Below are positions 15,803-24,317 of a stretch of 33,957 bases of DNA, in pieces. Below the pieces are notes generated by a model. It was not told the origin of the DNA and did not search any database. It worked only from the letters and a program-made list of their open reading frames with translations. This stretch comes from Paenibacillus pasadenensis DSM 19293 (lineage in GTDB: Bacteria; Bacillota; Bacilli; Paenibacillales; Paenibacillaceae), in NCBI RefSeq assembly GCF_000422485.1, contig NZ_KE383848.1:1-33957 (forward strand), written 5' to 3'. The translations under genes were made by a program, and so were the position numbers. The first letter of the stretch is position 1. Every line of letters starts with the position of its first letter.

Positions 15803-17872
15803 ATGAGCGAGCAGCCGAAGCGGCACCCGAACGAGACGGCCAAGACGGAGCGACTGAAGGACTTCACCGTCGACAACGACGGGCAGAAGCTGACGACCAA
15901 TACCGGCCTGCATGTAGCGGAGGACGAGCATTCGCTGAAGGCGGGCGTGCGCGGCCCGACGCTGATGGAGGACTTCCATTTCCGCGAGAAGATGACGCAC
16001 TTCGACCATGAGCGCATCCCCGAGCGCATCGTGCATGCGCGCGGCGCCGGAGCCCATGGCTACTTCCAGGCGTACGAGCCGCTGACGGAGCTGACGGAGG
16101 CGGGCTTCCTGCAGGACCCGTCCAAGCAGACGCCGGTGTTCGTGCGCTTCTCGACCGTCGCCGGCTCGCGCGGGTCGGCCGATACGGTGCGCGACGTGCG
16201 CGGCTTCGCCGTCAAGTTCTACACCGAGGAGGGCAATTTCGACCTCGTCGGCAACAATATGCCGGTGTTCTTCATCCAGGACGCGATGAAGTTCCCGGAC
16301 TTCATCCACGCCGTCAAGCCGGAGCCGCATAACGAGATTCCGCAGGCGCAGTCGGCGCATGACACGTTCTGGGACTTCGTCGTCCACAACACGGAGACGG
16401 CCCATATGGTCATGTGGGCGATGTCCGACCGCTCGCTGCCGCGCAGCTACGCGATGATGGAGGGCTTCGGCGTGCATACGTTCCGGCTCGTCAACGCCGA
16501 GGGCAAGGCGCGCTTCGTCAAGTTCCACTGGAAGCCGCTGCTCGGCACGCACTCGCTCGTGTGGGACGAGGTGCAGAAGCTCGGCGGCAAGGATCCCGAC
16601 TTCAACCGCCGCGACCTGCATGACTCGATCGAGGCCGGCCGCTGCCCGGAGTGGGAATTCGGCATCCAGGTGCTGGAGGAGGAGGACGAGTTCAAGTTCG
16701 GCTTCGACATCCTCGATCCGACCAAGCTGTGGCCGGAGGAGCTCGTTCCGGTGCGCAAGATCGGCAAGCTGACGCTGAACCGCAATACGGACAACTATTT
16801 CGCGGAGACGGAGCAGATTGCGTTCCACCCCGGCCATCTGGTCAAGGGCATCGACTTCTCCAACGACCCGCTGCTGCAGGGGCGGCTGTTCTCCTACACG
16901 GACACGCAGCTGTCGCGCCTCGGCGGCCCGAACTTCAACGAGCTGCCGATCAACCGCCCGATGTGCCCGGTGCACAACAACCAGCGCGACGGCATGCACC
17001 GCATGACGATCAACCGCGGCCCGGCCGCGTACCACAAGAACGGCATCGCCGGCGGCTCGCCGCATCCGAGCGCGGACGGCTACAAGCATCATCAGGAAAA
17101 GGTCGAGGGCCATGTCACGCGCGAGCGCAGCGACAGCTTCAAGGACCATTACAGCCAGGCGGCGCTGTTCTGGAACAGCATGTCGGACGTGGAGAAGGGA
17201 CATATCGTCTCGGCGTTCAGCTTCGAGCTCGGCCATGTCAAGGACAAGGCGCTCCGCCAGGCCGTCGTCGACATGTTCGCGAACGTGAGCGGCGAGCTGG
17301 CGGCGGGCATCGCCGCCAACATCGGCGCGGCATCTCCGGCGGAGGCGGACGGCGCAGCGGGCAAAAGCAAGAGCGACGCTTCGCCGGCGCTCAGCATGAT
17401 GAACACGGTCAAGACGCCGAAGGGCCGCAAGGTCGCGGTGCTTGTCGCGGGAGGCTTCGACGGCGCGGCGACGGACGCGCTCGTCCGCGAGCTGAGGGCG
17501 GCCGGCATCGTGCCGGAGTTCTACAGCACGCGGCTAGGCCCGATCAAGAGCGGCAGCGGGGCGGACGTCGAGGCGGACCACAGCTTCCTGACGAGCGACT
17601 CGGTGCTGTTCGACGCCGTGCTCGTCGCCGGCGGCGAGGCGAGCGTCGAGGCGCTGGCGGCCGAGCCGAAGCTGGCGGACTTCCTGAAGGAGGCGTTCCG
17701 GCATTTCAAGGCGATCGGCTTCGCCCGGACGGAGGACGCGGAGCGGCTGCTCGCGCTTGCCGGCATCAAGGCGCAGGCCGGCGATCCGGGACTGCTCGCA
17801 GGCGATGGGCTCGGCCAGCCGTTCATCCAGGCGGTCGCCGAGCATCGCCACTGGACGCGTCAGGCGCAGTAG
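15803..17872 (+). CDS. katE: Large-subunit heme catalase (clade 2, HPII type)
   Basis: 689 residues. It dismutates H2O2 to water and O2. Catalytic His78 lies in RIVHARGAGAHGYF, the distal Asn in LVGNNMPVFFIQD (about 150-162), and the proximal heme ligand Tyr365 in RLFSYTDTQLSRLG. Unlike ~480-residue small catalases it carries a C-terminal DJ-1/GATase1-like domain (from about residue 530: KVAVLVAGGFDGAATDALV), which defines the large clade. Start 15803 has GGAGGAGGA upstream. A palindrome GGGGACCGTCCCC (15739-15751) lies in its 82-bp leader; no PerR-like box is visible. The gene ends in a strong terminator. Symbol by similarity to E. coli KatE and B. subtilis relatives. Confidence 0.93.
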   Translation: MSEQPKRHPNETAKTERLKDFTVDNDGQKLTTNTGLHVAEDEHSLKAGVRGPTLMEDFHFREKMTHFDHERIPERIVHARGAGAHGYFQAYEPLTELTEAGFLQDPSKQTPVFVRFSTVAGSRGSADTVRDVRGFAVKFYTEEGNFDLVGNNMPVFFIQDAMKFPDFIHAVKPEPHNEIPQAQSAHDTFWDFVVHNTETAHMVMWAMSDRSLPRSYAMMEGFGVHTFRLVNAEGKARFVKFHWKPLLGTHSLVWDEVQKLGGKDPDFNRRDLHDSIEAGRCPEWEFGIQVLEEEDEFKFGFDILDPTKLWPEELVPVRKIGKLTLNRNTDNYFAETEQIAFHPGHLVKGIDFSNDPLLQGRLFSYTDTQLSRLGGPNFNELPINRPMCPVHNNQRDGMHRMTINRGPAAYHKNGIAGGSPHPSADGYKHHQEKVEGHVTRERSDSFKDHYSQAALFWNSMSDVEKGHIVSAFSFELGHVKDKALRQAVVDMFANVSGELAAGIAANIGAASPAEADGAAGKSKSDASPALSMMNTVKTPKGRKVAVLVAGGFDGAATDALVRELRAAGIVPEFYSTRLGPIKSGSGADVEADHSFLTSDSVLFDAVLVAGGEASVEALAAEPKLADFLKEAFRHFKAIGFARTEDAERLLALAGIKAQAGDPGLLAGDGLGQPFIQAVAEHRHWTRQAQ

Positions 17873-17937
17873 CGGATGGACGGACGGCTGCGGGGCTGGC
17901 GGCGGATCCGGGCCGCCGTGCGCATGTCCTTCATGCA

Positions 17938-17975
17938 GGCATGACCAGGTATGACTTGGTCATGCCTTTCTTTTT
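17938..17975 (+). terminator. Intrinsic terminator of the catalase gene
   Basis: GGCATGACCA (17938-17947) pairs with TGGTCATGCC (17957-17966), followed by TTTCTTTTT. Confidence 0.9.
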
Positions 17976-18011
17976 GCCGGCCGCTCAGCCCGCCCGCCGA
18001 AGCCCGGTTCG

Positions 18012-18041
18012 TTTACGGATGCGGCCGTCTCCCGTTATACT
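18012..18041 (+). promoter_or_regulatory. Candidate sigma-A promoter of the LysR gene
   Basis: TTTACG (18012-18017) and TATACT (18036-18041) are separated by 18 bp, 36 bp before the start codon. Confidence 0.5.
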
Positions 18042-18076
18042 AGCCCTATCCGAACGAGCAAGGAGGACGAGCCAGC

Positions 18077-18985
18077 ATGACGCTGCAGCAGCTGCGCTAC
18101 ATCATCGAGGTGGCGGCGAGAGGGTCGATGAACGAGGCGGCCCGGCGGCTGTTCATCTCGCAGCCGAGCCTGTCCAAGGCGGTGCAGGAGCTCGAGCAGG
18201 AGCTTCAGATCACGATCTTCCGCCGCACGAACAAGGGCATCGAGCTGTCCACCGAGGGGACGGAGTTCCTCGCCTACGCGCGCCAGGTCGTCGAGCAGGC
18301 GGACCTGCTGGAGAGCCGCTACCGGAGCGCCCGCCAGGCGCCGCAGCATTTTTCCGTCTCGACCCAGCACTATGCGTTCGCCGTGAACGCGTTCGTCCGG
18401 CTCGTCGAGCAATACGGGCAGGAGGAGTACGATCTGGCGCTGCGCGAGACCAAGACGCATGAGATCATCGAGGACGTGCGGCTGCTGCGCAGCGAGATCG
18501 GCATCCTCTACCGCAACGAGTTCAACGCCCAGGTCATCCAGAAGCTGCTCGCCTCGGCCAGCCTGGAGTTCCACAGCTTGTTCACGGCCGAGCCGCATGT
18601 GTTCATCAGCATCCGCAACCCGCTCGCCCGCAAGGCGAGGGTGACGGTCGAGGATCTGGAGCCGTACCCGTACCTGTCGTTCGACCAGGGCGAGTACAAC
18701 TCGTTCCATTTCGCGGAGGAGATCCTCAGCACGCTGTCCCATCCCAAAAGCATCCGCGTCAGCGATCGGGCGACGCTGTTCAACCTGCTCATCGGCCTCA
18801 ACGGCTACACGATCTCCACCGGCGTGCTGAGCAAGGACCTCAACGGCAACGAGATCATCCCCGTGCCGCTGGAATGCGACGAGACGATCGAGGTCGGCTG
18901 GATCAGCCAGCGGCAGCGCGCGCTTTCCCGGCTGGGGGCCGCCTACGTCGAGGAGCTGGAGCGGGCGGTGCGGCGGGAGGACTGA
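18077..18985 (+). CDS. LysR-family transcriptional regulator
   Basis: 302 residues. The N-terminal winged HTH is textbook LysR (MTLQQLRYIIEVAARGSMNE, AARRLFISQPSLSKAVQELE). The C-terminal ~210 residues form the LysR substrate-binding fold. The sequence belongs to a subgroup common in Firmicutes (FIS-QPSLSKAVQELE, RRTNKGIELSTEGTEFL) that includes regulators of sulfur and amino-acid metabolism, but I cannot assign an effector. AAGGAGGA precedes the ATG. No divergent gene is present, so its target is not obvious: the nearest same-strand gene is the RND exporter 270 bp downstream, beyond a terminator. Confidence 0.92.
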   Translation: MTLQQLRYIIEVAARGSMNEAARRLFISQPSLSKAVQELEQELQITIFRRTNKGIELSTEGTEFLAYARQVVEQADLLESRYRSARQAPQHFSVSTQHYAFAVNAFVRLVEQYGQEEYDLALRETKTHEIIEDVRLLRSEIGILYRNEFNAQVIQKLLASASLEFHSLFTAEPHVFISIRNPLARKARVTVEDLEPYPYLSFDQGEYNSFHFAEEILSTLSHPKSIRVSDRATLFNLLIGLNGYTISTGVLSKDLNGNEIIPVPLECDETIEVGWISQRQRALSRLGAAYVEELERAVRRED

Positions 18986-18989
18986 GCAG

Positions 18990-19018
18990 GTCCGGGAGGA
19001 CGATCTCCCGGGCTTTTT
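18990..19018 (+). terminator. Intrinsic terminator of the LysR gene
   Basis: CCGGGAG (18992-18998) pairs with CTCCCGG (19005-19011), followed by GCTTTTTT. Confidence 0.85.
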
Positions 19019-19257
19019 TGCATGCGAAAAAAAGGAAGCCCGCGGCCGTTCGTCCGCTCTCGATCCCCATGCTCCCGCGTCCGCCTCCATCCGCAGGCGG
19101 AGCCCGATCCCCGACCGCAGTCCGGGCCCTTTGCCCTCCCGCGGATGGGAATGAATACCATCCCCCAGCCGTTTCCAGGCCTCCCCGGGCGCAAGGTACA
19201 CTTTCTATGGCACTTTAATCAGACAAAGAGCAAGCGATGATGGGGAGGAAGATGGGG

Positions 19258-22200
19258 ATGAGGTCATTCATTCAAGGAGCATTCCGAAACAAGGCGGCGG
19301 TGTGGCTATGCGTCGTGCTCGTGCTGGCGATGGGGACGGCGAGCTACCTGAAGCTGCCGATGGAGTTCCTGCCGGAGGCGGACAATCCGGAGGTGACGGT
19401 GACGACGATCGGGCCGGGCTACGACGCGGCGTCGATGGAGGCGCTCGTGACGAAGCCGATGCAGGAGGCGACGGCGGGCATCAAGGGCAAGACCGCTTCG
19501 TTCGCCTCGTCCGGCGACAGCTACTCGCAGCTCAATCTGAGCTTCGACTCGTCGACGGACATGAAGCAGGCGCGGATGGACGTGGAGCGGGCGATCGCCG
19601 CCGTGCCGCTGCCCGAGCGGGTTGCCCCGCCCTATGTGATCCAGCTGAACACGTCGATGATCCCGGTGAGCTGGGTGACGCTGACGTTCGACGATACGGT
19701 GGCCGAGGCGAAGCGCGCCGAGGCGGAAAAGGACATTCTCGAGGCGTTCCAAGGCATCGACGGCATCGGCGCGGCGCAGCTGTCGGGCCGTCCGCAGCCG
19801 TCGGTGACGGTAGCGCCGGACCCCGATAAGCTGGCCGCCAAGGGCGTGCCGCTGCAGGCGCTGTACGGCGTGCTGCAAGGCCGTACGGGCTCCGCCTCGG
19901 TCGGCGAGAGCCAGCTCGGCGGCAGCGCCGTCAACCTGAACGTGGCGTCGACGCTGCGCGATGTCGAGACGCTGCGCAAGCTGCCGGTCGCTCCGGGCGT
20001 CGCGCTCGGCGACGTGGCGCAGGTCGAGGCGAAGAGCGAGGCCGGCGGCATCAGCCGGCTCGGCGGCAAGGACGCGCTCGTCCTGACCGTGACCAAGGCG
20101 CCGGGCGCCAACGCGGTCGCCGTCGGCGAAGGCGTGGAGAAGGCGGCCGAGCGGCTGAACAAGGAGATTCCCGGCGCGGAGCTCAAGGTGCTCATGAGCA
20201 CCTCGGAGCAGGTCGTGCATTCCGTGAACAGCATGATGAAAGAGGTGCTGCTCGGGGCGCTGTTCGCGACGCTCGTCATCCTCGTGTTCATGCGCAACAT
20301 CCGCGCGACGCTCGTCACGATCGTGTCGATCCCGCTGTCGCTCGGCCTGACGCTCTATCTGCTCGACCTGTCGGGCGTGTCGCTCAACATCCTGACGCTC
20401 GGCGGCGTCGCCGTCGCGGTCGGACGGCTCGTTGACGACAGCATCGTCGTCATCGAGAACATCTTCCGCCGGCTGCAAAAGGAGCGCTTCTCGATCCCGC
20501 TCGTCGTCGACGCGACGCGCGAGGTCTCGACCGCGATCACCGCGTCGACGCTGACGACTGTCGCGGTATTCCTGCCGATGGGCCTGCTGCGCGGCTCGCT
20601 GCAGGCGTTCCTGCTTCCTTTCGCGCTGACGGTGACCTACTCGCTGCTCTCGTCGCTGCTCGTCGCGCTGACGGTCATTCCGCTGCTCGGCGCCGGGCTG
20701 TTCAAGGGCGTGTCGCTGAAGGAGCATGGGCCGTCCCGCCGCTTCCAGCGCTTCCTCGACTGGAACCTGCGCCGCAAGTGGCTGCCGCTGACGGCCGCCG
20801 TCGTGCTGCTCGCCGGCTCGATCGGCGCCTATGTCGCGATGCCCAAGGGCGCGCTCGACACGTCGGACGCCTCCAACCTGACGGTGACGCTGAAGTTCAA
20901 GGCGGACGCGACGCAGGAGCGGATGGACGCGGACGGAGAGAAGCTGGAGTCGTATCTCCGCAGCCTTCCTGAGCAGGAATGGGTGTACATGTCCGCCGGA
21001 GGCAACGCGGAATCGGCCCAGTACGGCGGAGTCGCGTCGCGGACGCAGATCAGCTATATGCTCGGGCTGAAAAAGGGGACGGACGCGGAGGCTCTGGTCG
21101 AGCAGGTGAAGGCGAAGGCCGGAGCGCCCGCCGACGCCGCGCTTGAGGTGCAGACGTCCAGCCTGATCGGCGGGGGCGGCGGCTCCCAGGTGTACGTGGA
21201 CGTGACGGGACCGGACGCGGCGACGGCGAGCTCGGCCGCGGCGAAGGTCATGGCCGCCATCGAGCCGGTCCGGGACGTGCTCAAGGTCGAGAGCAACGAG
21301 CAGGAGCGGAAGACGGTCTACACGCTTGAGGTCGATCCGGCGAAAGCCAAGTCGGCGGAGCTCGCCCAGCAGCTGCAGGGCATGCTGAATCCGGTGCCGA
21401 TCGGCATGCTGGCCGGGGAGGACGGGCGGCAGACGCCGGTCGTGCTGCAGCCGGCGCTCGCTCCGGCGGATGCCGCGGAGCTGGACGCGCTGACCGTGCT
21501 CACGGACGCCGGTCCGCAGCCGGTATCGGCGGTCGCCAAGTGGGTCAAGGAAGAAAAGCCGGCCGTCTATTACCTCAAGGACGGCAAGCCTTACGTCCGC
21601 ATCGCGGCCGAGGCGGAGCCGAGCCGGCTGTCCGTCGTCGGCGCGGATATCGCCAAGGCGGTGGGCGGCCTGAAGCTGCCTGAAGGCACGCATGCCTATG
21701 TCGGCGGCGCCTCCGCGGACATGTCGCAGGACTTCGCCGATCTCGGCATGATCGCGCTCATCTCGATCGGCATCGTCTACCTCATCATGGTGCTGACGTT
21801 CAAGACGCTGCGGACGCCGCTGGCGATCCTGTTCACGCTGCCGCTCGCGGCGATCGGGGCGGTGCTCGGCCTGATCGTGACGCAGGTGACGCCGGACTTC
21901 ACGGCGATGTTCGGCGCGCTCATGCTGATCGGCATCGTCGTCACCAACGCGATCGTGCTGCTCGACCGCGTCAAGCAGAACGAGGAGACGATGCCGATCC
22001 GCGAAGCGCTGCTCGAGGCGGCCGGCACGCGCATGCGGCCGATCCTGATGACGGCCGTCGCGACCGTGTGCGCGATGCTTCCGCTCGTGTTCGGCTCGGC
22101 GGAGAGCGGCAGCATCGTCTCGCAGAGCCTCGCGATCGTCGTCATCGGCGGCCTGATCGTCGCCACCGTGCTGACGCTCGTCATCGTGCCTTGCATCTAC

Positions 22201-22296
22201 GAGCTGCTGTTCTTCCGCAAGGCGGCCCGCCAGCGCCGCGAGGCCGCAGGCGCCGCGCCGAAGCGCGAGGAAGCCGGCGAGGCTCTCGCTCTGTAG
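19258..22296 (+). CDS. RND-family (AcrB/SwrC-like) efflux transporter
   Basis: 1012 residues with the RND plan: TM1 near the N-terminus, a large extracellular porter loop, a cluster of spans, a second loop, and a final cluster. The proton-relay pair is Asp393-Asp394 in VGRLVDDSIVVIENIF. Such single-gene RND pumps in Firmicutes (B. subtilis SwrC) export surfactin-like lipopeptides, lipids or drugs by proton antiport without an outer-membrane channel. The start at 19258 is preferred because GGGGAGGA (19242-19249) sits 8 nt before it; ATGs at 19237 and 19252 are too early or too close. No membrane-fusion protein gene is adjacent. Substrate unknown. Confidence 0.92.
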   Translation: MRSFIQGAFRNKAAVWLCVVLVLAMGTASYLKLPMEFLPEADNPEVTVTTIGPGYDAASMEALVTKPMQEATAGIKGKTASFASSGDSYSQLNLSFDSSTDMKQARMDVERAIAAVPLPERVAPPYVIQLNTSMIPVSWVTLTFDDTVAEAKRAEAEKDILEAFQGIDGIGAAQLSGRPQPSVTVAPDPDKLAAKGVPLQALYGVLQGRTGSASVGESQLGGSAVNLNVASTLRDVETLRKLPVAPGVALGDVAQVEAKSEAGGISRLGGKDALVLTVTKAPGANAVAVGEGVEKAAERLNKEIPGAELKVLMSTSEQVVHSVNSMMKEVLLGALFATLVILVFMRNIRATLVTIVSIPLSLGLTLYLLDLSGVSLNILTLGGVAVAVGRLVDDSIVVIENIFRRLQKERFSIPLVVDATREVSTAITASTLTTVAVFLPMGLLRGSLQAFLLPFALTVTYSLLSSLLVALTVIPLLGAGLFKGVSLKEHGPSRRFQRFLDWNLRRKWLPLTAAVVLLAGSIGAYVAMPKGALDTSDASNLTVTLKFKADATQERMDADGEKLESYLRSLPEQEWVYMSAGGNAESAQYGGVASRTQISYMLGLKKGTDAEALVEQVKAKAGAPADAALEVQTSSLIGGGGGSQVYVDVTGPDAATASSAAAKVMAAIEPVRDVLKVESNEQERKTVYTLEVDPAKAKSAELAQQLQGMLNPVPIGMLAGEDGRQTPVVLQPALAPADAAELDALTVLTDAGPQPVSAVAKWVKEEKPAVYYLKDGKPYVRIAAEAEPSRLSVVGADIAKAVGGLKLPEGTHAYVGGASADMSQDFADLGMIALISIGIVYLIMVLTFKTLRTPLAILFTLPLAAIGAVLGLIVTQVTPDFTAMFGALMLIGIVVTNAIVLLDRVKQNEETMPIREALLEAAGTRMRPILMTAVATVCAMLPLVFGSAESGSIVSQSLAIVVIGGLIVATVLTLVIVPCIYELLFFRKAARQRREAAGAAPKREEAGEALAL

Positions 22297-22327
22297 AGGA
22301 CGGACTCGGGCCTTCGGGCAGATGGAA

Positions 22328-22369
22328 AAGAAGCCGTTCCCCCGCTTCGGCGCAGGGGAACGGCTTTTT
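22328..22369. terminator. Bidirectional intrinsic terminator
   Basis: AAGCCGTTCCCC (22331-22342) pairs with GGGGAACGGCTT (22355-22366), with TTTTT on one side and AAAAG on the other. It lies between the RND gene and the convergent glycosyltransferase gene. Confidence 0.88.
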
Positions 22370-22419
22370 GGCATGCGGGCCCGGGCAGGGGGGCGTAGGC
22401 CGAGCCGGGCCGAGCGCGG

Positions 22420-23613
22420 TCAGCCAGTGCGGTACGAACGGCCCGCATGCTCTGCATGCCGGGAGCGCTCGATCACCTCGCCGTACTGCTCCAGCAGCTC
22501 GTCGAAAATCGAGACCCATGAGCGGGTGACGGCATGGCTGCGGCCTTGCTCGCCCATGCGGCGCGCCAGCTCCGGTGCGGCCGTCAGCCGCTCGATGGCA
22601 GACGCGAAGGCGGCGGCGTCGCCGGGCGGGCAGAGCAGGCCGGTCGCTTCGTGGCGCACCGACTCCCGGATGCCGCCGGCGTCCGCGCCGATGACGGGCA
22701 AGCCGCTCGCCATCGCTTCCAGCGCCACGTTGCCGAACGTCTCCGTGCTCGATGGAAAGACGAACAGATCCGCCGACGCGTACAGCTCGGCCAGCTCCTC
22801 GCCTTCGCGATAGCCGGCGAATATGGCGTTGTCCGGCGCTGCGGCCCGCAGCTCCGGCAGAGCGGGGCCGTCGCCGACGATCAGCCAGCGCGCCCTTCCC
22901 TCCCGGGAAGCGGGCAGCCTGCGCAGCAGCTCGGCCAGCGTGGCGACATCCTTTTCCGGCGCGATGCGGCCGACGTAGAGCAGGATGCGCTCGTCCGGGG
23001 CGATGCCGAAGCGCTCGCGGACGAGCCCCGCGCGGCGCTTGGCGGGATGGAACAGCTCGCTGTCGACGCCGCGCGTCCACAGCCGGAGGCCGCCGACGCC
23101 CTGGCGGTAGAGGGCGAGCAGCGTCTCGCGCGACGGCGCGAACGTCGCTCCGCAGCTGCGGTGGAACCAGCGGATGTAGCGCCAGTAGAGCGGGACGGCT
23201 TTGGCCATGCCGTAGTAGGCCAGGTAGCGGTCGAAGTGGGTGTGGTAAGAAGCGGCATGGGGCAGGCCGCGTCGCCGGGCGTAGCGGAGGCCGCACAGGC
23301 CGATGTTGAACGGCGTCGCCAGATGAAGCAGGTCGGGGCGGAAGCGGTCGAGCTGCTGGCGGATCGACAGCAGGTTGGGCAAGGCGAGGCGGCATTCCGG
23401 ATAGAGCAGGAACGGGACGCTGGGAGACGGGCGCAGCGACAGCGGCGGCGCTTCCGGGGCGGGAGGCGGCGTTGTCGCTTCTTCAGGCGAGGCGGGGGCG
23501 AAGACGAGATGCTCGATGCCGCGGCGCTCCAGATGGGCGGTCAGCCGCCCGAGCGTGCGGGCGACGCCGTTCATCTGCGGGGCGAACGTATCCGTAAACA
23601 AGGCGAGGCGCAT
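22420..23613 (-). CDS. GT4-family glycosyltransferase (mannosyltransferase/SQD2-like)
   Basis: 397 residues with a GT-B fold. The N-terminal FTDTFAPQMNGVARTLGRL and the HTHFDRYLAYYG region match bacterial MgtA-like and plant SQD2-like enzymes, which transfer a sugar to lipid acceptors. The nucleotide-sugar site shows the E-x7-E motif in TETFGNVALEAMASGLPVIG, preceded by LLYVGRIAPEKD. GGGAGGGA lies just before the ATG at 23613. It is monocistronic on the minus strand. A role in glycolipid or cell-envelope glycan synthesis is likely; donor and acceptor are not certain. Confidence 0.88.
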   Translation of the reverse strand: MRLALFTDTFAPQMNGVARTLGRLTAHLERRGIEHLVFAPASPEEATTPPPAPEAPPLSLRPSPSVPFLLYPECRLALPNLLSIRQQLDRFRPDLLHLATPFNIGLCGLRYARRRGLPHAASYHTHFDRYLAYYGMAKAVPLYWRYIRWFHRSCGATFAPSRETLLALYRQGVGGLRLWTRGVDSELFHPAKRRAGLVRERFGIAPDERILLYVGRIAPEKDVATLAELLRRLPASREGRARWLIVGDGPALPELRAAAPDNAIFAGYREGEELAELYASADLFVFPSSTETFGNVALEAMASGLPVIGADAGGIRESVRHEATGLLCPPGDAAAFASAIERLTAAPELARRMGEQGRSHAVTRSWVSIFDELLEQYGEVIERSRHAEHAGRSYRTG

Positions 23614-23813
23614 GGCGATCCCTCCCGGTTCGGTCGTAGCGAAAGCGGCAGATTCGGCGATCCCGTCCCGCGCGCTCTCTCGGCTAGAGCCTACCGGACG
23701 ACTGTCAGCGCCGGATCAGCGCGGGGTGTAGAGGTTGTAAATGAGGGCGGCTTTGGCGGTGGTGGCGCGCTAGCGGTTCGGCAAGAGCTTGGCTTCGAGG
23801 AGCGGGTTCGGCG

Positions 23814-23969
23814 GGCGATAACTCGAAAAAATCGAGTTACGGGTCGCCAAAGAGGGAGCGGGGTGGGCAATAAGTCGGAAAAATCGAGTTACGGGGCTTG
23901 GAGGAGGGGGCTGGGTGGGCAATAAGTCGAAAAAATCGAGTTACGGGTCGCCGAGGAGCGGGTTTGATG
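23814..23969. repeat. Three tandem 52-bp repeats, array A
   Basis: Units start at 23814, 23866 and 23918, each exactly 52 bp. The core reads CGAAAAAATCGAGTTACGGG with small changes. In unit 1 AACTCGA and TCGAGTT form an inverted repeat around AAAAA. The same core and period recur in array B at 33781. Confidence 0.9.
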
Positions 23970-23990
23970 CAGTTCGGCAGGCTGAACGCA

Positions 23991-24037
23991 CAAAAACGCC
24001 GGCAGGCAAGGAGCGGCGCTCCCTGTCTGCCGGCGTT
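23991..24037 (-). terminator. Intrinsic terminator, probably of peptidase T
   Basis: AACGCCGGCAG (23995-24005) pairs with CTGCCGGCGTT (24027-24037). On the minus strand TTTTT follows. It lies about 280 bp beyond the pepT stop. Confidence 0.7.
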
Positions 24038-24071
24038 CATCATCATGCGTCTAACTTTTGCCTAGGCGCCC

Positions 24072-24290
24072 GTGCCTGCAGCATCCGATCCTGCGTATCC
24101 GCAACGCTCGCGCCTGCAACGTCCAAACCTGCGTCCGGCGCCTGCGTATCCGCAACGCGCACAATTTCAACGCCTACGTTTGCAACGTCCGCATCTGCAT
24201 CCGAGCCTGTGTTTCCACAACGCGCGCGCCATAACGCCTACGCATGCAACGCGCGCGCCATAACGCCTACGCCTGCGGCGCTTAGGCGCC
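24072..24290. repeat. Degenerate low-complexity repeat tract
   Basis: Variants of CGCCTGCGTATCCGCAACGC and TGCAACGTCC recur. A 26-bp unit containing CGCGCGCCATAACGCCTACG is repeated exactly at 24218-24243 and 24247-24272 (29-bp period). No open frame with a recognisable protein crosses it. Confidence 0.7.
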
Positions 24291-24317
24291 CGCCGCCTCC
24301 CAAGCCCGGCGGGCGGG

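Larger units (their letters stand above)
23614..24317. other. Repeat-filled intergenic region, 704 bp
   Basis: It separates the GT4 gene from peptidase T. It holds a 52-bp tandem array, a terminator for the minus strand and a low-complexity repeat tract, listed separately. Short open frames across it are made of the repeats and show no credible protein. Confidence 0.6.

Noticed and set aside
19306-22374. A 1022-codon open frame antisense to the RND transporter
   Set aside because: It is Arg/His/Asp/Gln-rich junk composition and mirrors the sense codon bias of the real RND gene; no start site or domain.
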